DNA from: Fimbriiglobus ruber
Lineage (GTDB): Bacteria > Planctomycetota > Planctomycetia > Gemmatales > Gemmataceae
Assembly (NCBI RefSeq): GCF_002197845.1
Contig: NZ_NIDE01000001.1
Location: 1,426,001-1,490,000, forward strand
DNA: 64,000 nucleotides
Direction of reading: 5' to 3'
Part shown: in pieces, positions 61,063 to 64,000 of the stretch
How the letters are laid out: each line of letters begins with the position of its first letter
Numbering within the stretch: the first letter of the stretch is position 1
The notes under the pieces: generated by a model
Database searches by the model: none
The model's input: the letters and a program-made list of their open reading frames with translations, nothing else
Told to the model about the DNA's origin: nothing
Program-made: the position numbers and the translations under genes

Positions 61063-63999
61063 TTAATCTTCTCGCAATGCCTGGATCAGCGGAGCCCGCG
61101 CGACGCCGGCCGTGGCGACCGCGGCCACGACCGAGCCGACCGCGGCGACCGCGAGGAGTAGCCAAACCAAATGCCCCCACGGGAGTGACCCGCCGAGGGC
61201 CAGGTTCGGCAAGACCGAGGCGATCGCCGTGAAAACACCGACCAGCAAGCCGAGGGAGAGAACGAGCAGCGTTTCGGAGAGAACGAGCGTTTGGAGGGCA
61301 CGACCACGATACCCGACGGCGCGGAGCAAAGCGAGTTCCCCGGCTCGCTCCCACACCGATCGGAGAGTCACGACCCCCTGCCCCAGGATGGCGAGGAGCA
61401 GGGCGAAGCCGCCCAGTAGCTGGAACGTCGTCAGGTACGCGCCGACGACGGCCTGGTACGTCGCGACGCGGTCGGCGGTGCGCGTGACCGTCAACCCGTA
61501 AGGGCGGAGGCCGGTTTCGAGGGCGCGCGTGACGGCCGACTCGTTTTCCGCGGGTACGTCGATCAAGAAGACGCGGAAGCCTTCCTGACGCGGGTATAGT
61601 TTGCGAAAGTTTTCGTCGCTCATCAACAGTTCACTTTGGAACGGACTGTCCCGCACCGTGCCCACGAGCCGCAGACGGACCTCCGCGCCGTTTTCGTCGG
61701 GTATCGTGAGCGTCCCGCCGACCATGGTTTTCAGCATGAACATCGCGGTGTTTTGTTCGGCAAAGACCGGGATCGCGCCGTCGGGTTGGGAACTCGATAA
61801 GAGCAGCCACGGATTCTTCTGCTCTTCAGCAGTCGTCGTGTCGGCTTCCGCAAACTGGAACCCGCCCCGCGCGACGAGGTCGGCCGGTACGCCCAGAGCC
61901 CTGGGTCGGCCGGCCTGGAAGAGGTTGAGGCAACTCGCGTCGTCGCCGCCCTTCAAGCGGAACGAAAAGACCTTCGTACTGCCCAGCGCGGTCTCGGCTT
62001 CGCGCCGCAGGGCTTCGCGCGACGGACCGGTCGGGTTCTTCGCTTCGACTTTCTGGTACGCCGCGCTCAGCCGTTCCAACAATTCATCTTTGCCGTCGCC
62101 ACGGTCGATCGGCTGATAAAGCGGCACGTCGGATTCCGCGACGAGACGGAACCCGCCGCTCCCGCCGGTCGCCTTCAAGAAATCTTCGTCCGGCTTGCGG
62201 CGGAAGCTTTCGACCGAGACGACCAGGAAGGTCGCCACGGCGATCAGTGTCGCTGTCAGGAGGCTGCGCGAGGGATTACGTTTGGCGTTCCGCGCACCCA
62301 GGATCATCAGCGCGGGCGTGCCGGTTCGGGTGTAGTTCTCTCGCGAAGACCGCCGCAAACTCCAGCGCACCAGTAGCAGTCCCGCCACGAGCAAGAGACC
62401 GCCGCCGCCGAAAAAGGCCATCGAGCGCTGGTCCGGATCGCCCGCGGACCCGCCGGCCGCCAGACACGCCGCCCCAATCACTCCCGCCAAACCGGCGGCA
62501 ATGATGCTCCAGCGACCGCCCTTCCCTTCTTCGGTGACACCAAGCGCCGGGCGTGTCTCCCCGCGCAGGAGCGCGGGCGGCGGAATCTTGGTGAGCCCGC
62601 GCACGCTCAGCCAGATCGTCCCGGCGGCGACGAGGACCGTGGCGACAAACCCGCCCACGAGACCTTCGGGCGTCGCATGCACTTTGAGAAACTTACCGAC
62701 CTCGGCATCCGGCCAGAGAGTGGTCAACACGGAAAGCATCGCCCGGGCGTACCACGCCGCGACGGCGAGCCCCAGGAGCGAGCCGACGACTGCCACAGCC
62801 ACCCCTTCGATCAACAGCACCCGCAACACCCGACCCGGCGAATATCCCGCGGCGAGGAGGAGGCCGATTTCCTTCGCGCGCCGTTCCATCGCCAGACGGA
62901 ACAGCAACCCGACGAGCAAGAGCGCGGCCCCGATGAGCAGCCCGCTGAACATCAGGAAGAGACCGCCGAAGTCGGTGCCGCCCTTGCTCGCTTCGAGCAA
63001 ACGGTGCCGGGTCGGCTCGAAGCGCAGGCCGGCAGCCTTCGGGCGCAAGCCTTGCATCAGTTCGAAGCGCAAGACTTCGGCGGTTTGCTGTAAGGTTCTA
63101 CCTGACGCCGGAGCCACGCGGATGGAGGTGGCGGTGCCGAACCGACTGGCGAACAACCGCTCGCCGGCCGCGAGCGAGATATAGGCCTTCGGCGCGGCTT
63201 TGTGCTGCTCCCAGTATTTCTCGTCGCGGGGTCTGATCCGCCGCATGTTCATTTCAAACGGGGATTTCCAGTCCTGAATGCTCAACTTGTCGGTGATCCC
63301 GGGGAATGCCGGCGTGAGGTCCGGGTCGTCGGCCGGGCCGGAGAAGGGGACGTAGCCTTTGAACTTGAACGTCGCGGACGTTTCCTTGAGTGCGGCTTCC
63401 ATCTCCGGCTCGAAGTAGGTCACCGTGACCGGGTCGCCGGCCTTAAGATTCTTGAGGGGCGAATCGGGCCAGGCGACGAGGGCAATTTCGTCGTCCGACC
63501 AACCGGCCGTGTTCGGCGGAAGGAACGGCCCCAGCGGCGGGGCGGCATTGACGTTGAGGGCGGCGACGACTGAGTAAGGAATGACTTTGTTCGGATCTCC
63601 CGCATCCTTCGTCAGAACCGCGTTGGGGCCCGCGGAGATGGCGTTCGCGAGATACGCGATCGTTCGCGAACTTCGGGCGCTGATTGCCCCCGTGATAATT
63701 TCGGTGACTTTCACCGTCGCCGGGTCGAGGACGAGGCTCGCACTTTCGATGGTTACGTAAGCGTTTCGTTTCGGGGCAACGTTGACACGAATGCCCCAAT
63801 CGTCCAGCGTAAGCTGGGCCGCGAAAGCGTCGTTGAGTTCGTCCGCCGTGGCCCCCTTTGCGAGAAGAGCGTTGACGCGGTCGGGTTGCCCGACTTGTTT
63901 TTGAAGGACCGCGAGAGGGACAAACACGTTCAGCGGTGCGGCCGGGTTCGGTAGCAGGTTGAAGTCGTTCATCGGGTGGTCGGCCGGAAGGATCTCGAC
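61063..63999 (-). CDS. FtsX-type ABC permease, 5' end outside the window
   Basis: The open frame runs through the right edge (VEILPADHPMNDFNLLPNPA), so about 978 residues of a longer protein are visible. The large extracytoplasmic domain comes first. FtsX cores follow in the middle and at the C-terminus: GLFLMFSGLLIGAALLLVGL then MERRAKEIGLLLAAGYSPGR, VLRVLLIEGVAVAVVGSLLG, later FQLLGGFALLLAILGQGVVT, then WERAGELALLRAVGYRGRAL and LVLSETLLVLSLGLLVGV. It therefore has two FtsX domains, as in long MacB-like or LolC/E-like permeases. It would couple to a LolD-type ATPase, probably encoded beyond the edge. Confidence 0.88.
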   Translation of the reverse strand, partial: VEILPADHPMNDFNLLPNPAAPLNVFVPLAVLQKQVGQPDRVNALLAKGATADELNDAFAAQLTLDDWGIRVNVAPKRNAYVTIESASLVLDPATVKVTEIITGAISARSSRTIAYLANAISAGPNAVLTKDAGDPNKVIPYSVVAALNVNAAPPLGPFLPPNTAGWSDDEIALVAWPDSPLKNLKAGDPVTVTYFEPEMEAALKETSATFKFKGYVPFSGPADDPDLTPAFPGITDKLSIQDWKSPFEMNMRRIRPRDEKYWEQHKAAPKAYISLAAGERLFASRFGTATSIRVAPASGRTLQQTAEVLRFELMQGLRPKAAGLRFEPTRHRLLEASKGGTDFGGLFLMFSGLLIGAALLLVGLLFRLAMERRAKEIGLLLAAGYSPGRVLRVLLIEGVAVAVVGSLLGLAVAAWYARAMLSVLTTLWPDAEVGKFLKVHATPEGLVGGFVATVLVAAGTIWLSVRGLTKIPPPALLRGETRPALGVTEEGKGGRWSIIAAGLAGVIGAACLAAGGSAGDPDQRSMAFFGGGGLLLVAGLLLVRWSLRRSSRENYTRTGTPALMILGARNAKRNPSRSLLTATLIAVATFLVVSVESFRRKPDEDFLKATGGSGGFRLVAESDVPLYQPIDRGDGKDELLERLSAAYQKVEAKNPTGPSREALRREAETALGSTKVFSFRLKGGDDASCLNLFQAGRPRALGVPADLVARGGFQFAEADTTTAEEQKNPWLLLSSSQPDGAIPVFAEQNTAMFMLKTMVGGTLTIPDENGAEVRLRLVGTVRDSPFQSELLMSDENFRKLYPRQEGFRVFLIDVPAENESAVTRALETGLRPYGLTVTRTADRVATYQAVVGAYLTTFQLLGGFALLLAILGQGVVTLRSVWERAGELALLRAVGYRGRALQTLVLSETLLVLSLGLLVGVFTAIASVLPNLALGGSLPWGHLVWLLLAVAAVGSVVAAVATAGVARAPLIQALRED

Positions 64000-64000
64000 G

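Overview
The window looks like chromosomal DNA of a planctomycete, most likely family Gemmataceae (Gemmata/Fimbriiglobus type). The basis is the high GC content and several families largely confined to that group: a PSD1/DUF1549/DUF1553 cytochrome-like protein next to a DUF1501 protein, a BBP7-type outer-membrane protein, a DUF1571 protein, a TIGR03066-like small secreted protein, and giant secreted proteins whose N-termini carry the planctomycete 'LEDR..P' motif. The genus is inferred; no rRNA or tRNA gene is visible.

Layout. 0-3.7 kb: aconitase (5' end outside the window, one frameshift), a small membrane protein, and a second diverged copy of the aconitase 3' end. 3.8-9.1 kb: HflC-like protein, RlmN, and an ECF sigma factor overlapping a large anti-sigma-like membrane protein, followed by a palindromic mobile-element-like repeat. 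9.1-16.9 kb: small secreted proteins, a PcRGLX/YetA-like protein divergent from a glycosyltransferase, a glycine-rich RRM protein, and an ATP-grasp ligase. 16.9-24.1 kb: a TolC-like lipoprotein, an Mpo1-like protein, and a TetR/CecR-like regulator with its own promoter and twin operators, leading into a permease-ATPase-HlyD operon. 24.2-39 kb: a TIGR03066-like protein, an IS1-like remnant beside a beta-carbonic anhydrase, ribulose-phosphate epimerase, BBP7 protein, DUF1571 protein, a hybrid histidine kinase, an enolase-superfamily enzyme, a BaiN/HI0933-like flavoprotein (frameshifted), an inositol-monophosphatase-family enzyme, an ABC exporter with two frameshifts and degenerate ATPase motifs, and an ABC-2 permease. 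39-57 kb: three giant secreted proteins sharing one C-terminal module of about 335 residues, interrupted by the PSD1/DUF1501 pair and an FHA protein. 57-64 kb: a multi-membrane-spanning protein, a Gfo/Idh/MocA oxidoreductase, a complete palindromic repeat element, and a long FtsX-type permease running off the right edge.

Functional themes are central metabolism (aconitase, epimerase, carbonic anhydrase), envelope transport (TetR-controlled tripartite-like exporter, TolC-like protein, three other ABC permease or exporter genes) and very large secreted beta-propeller or beta-helix proteins. The most unusual signals are: (1) the propeller-like module shared by the three giant proteins, which always ends at the same C-terminal residues, with two adjacent genes kept nearly identical over that module; (2) a family of long GC-rich palindromic elements with terminal inverted repeats; (3) the duplicated, asymmetrically decayed aconitase end; (4) an exporter whose ATPase domain lacks its key catalytic residues; (5) four independent minus-one frameshifts in conserved genes, which may be consensus errors.
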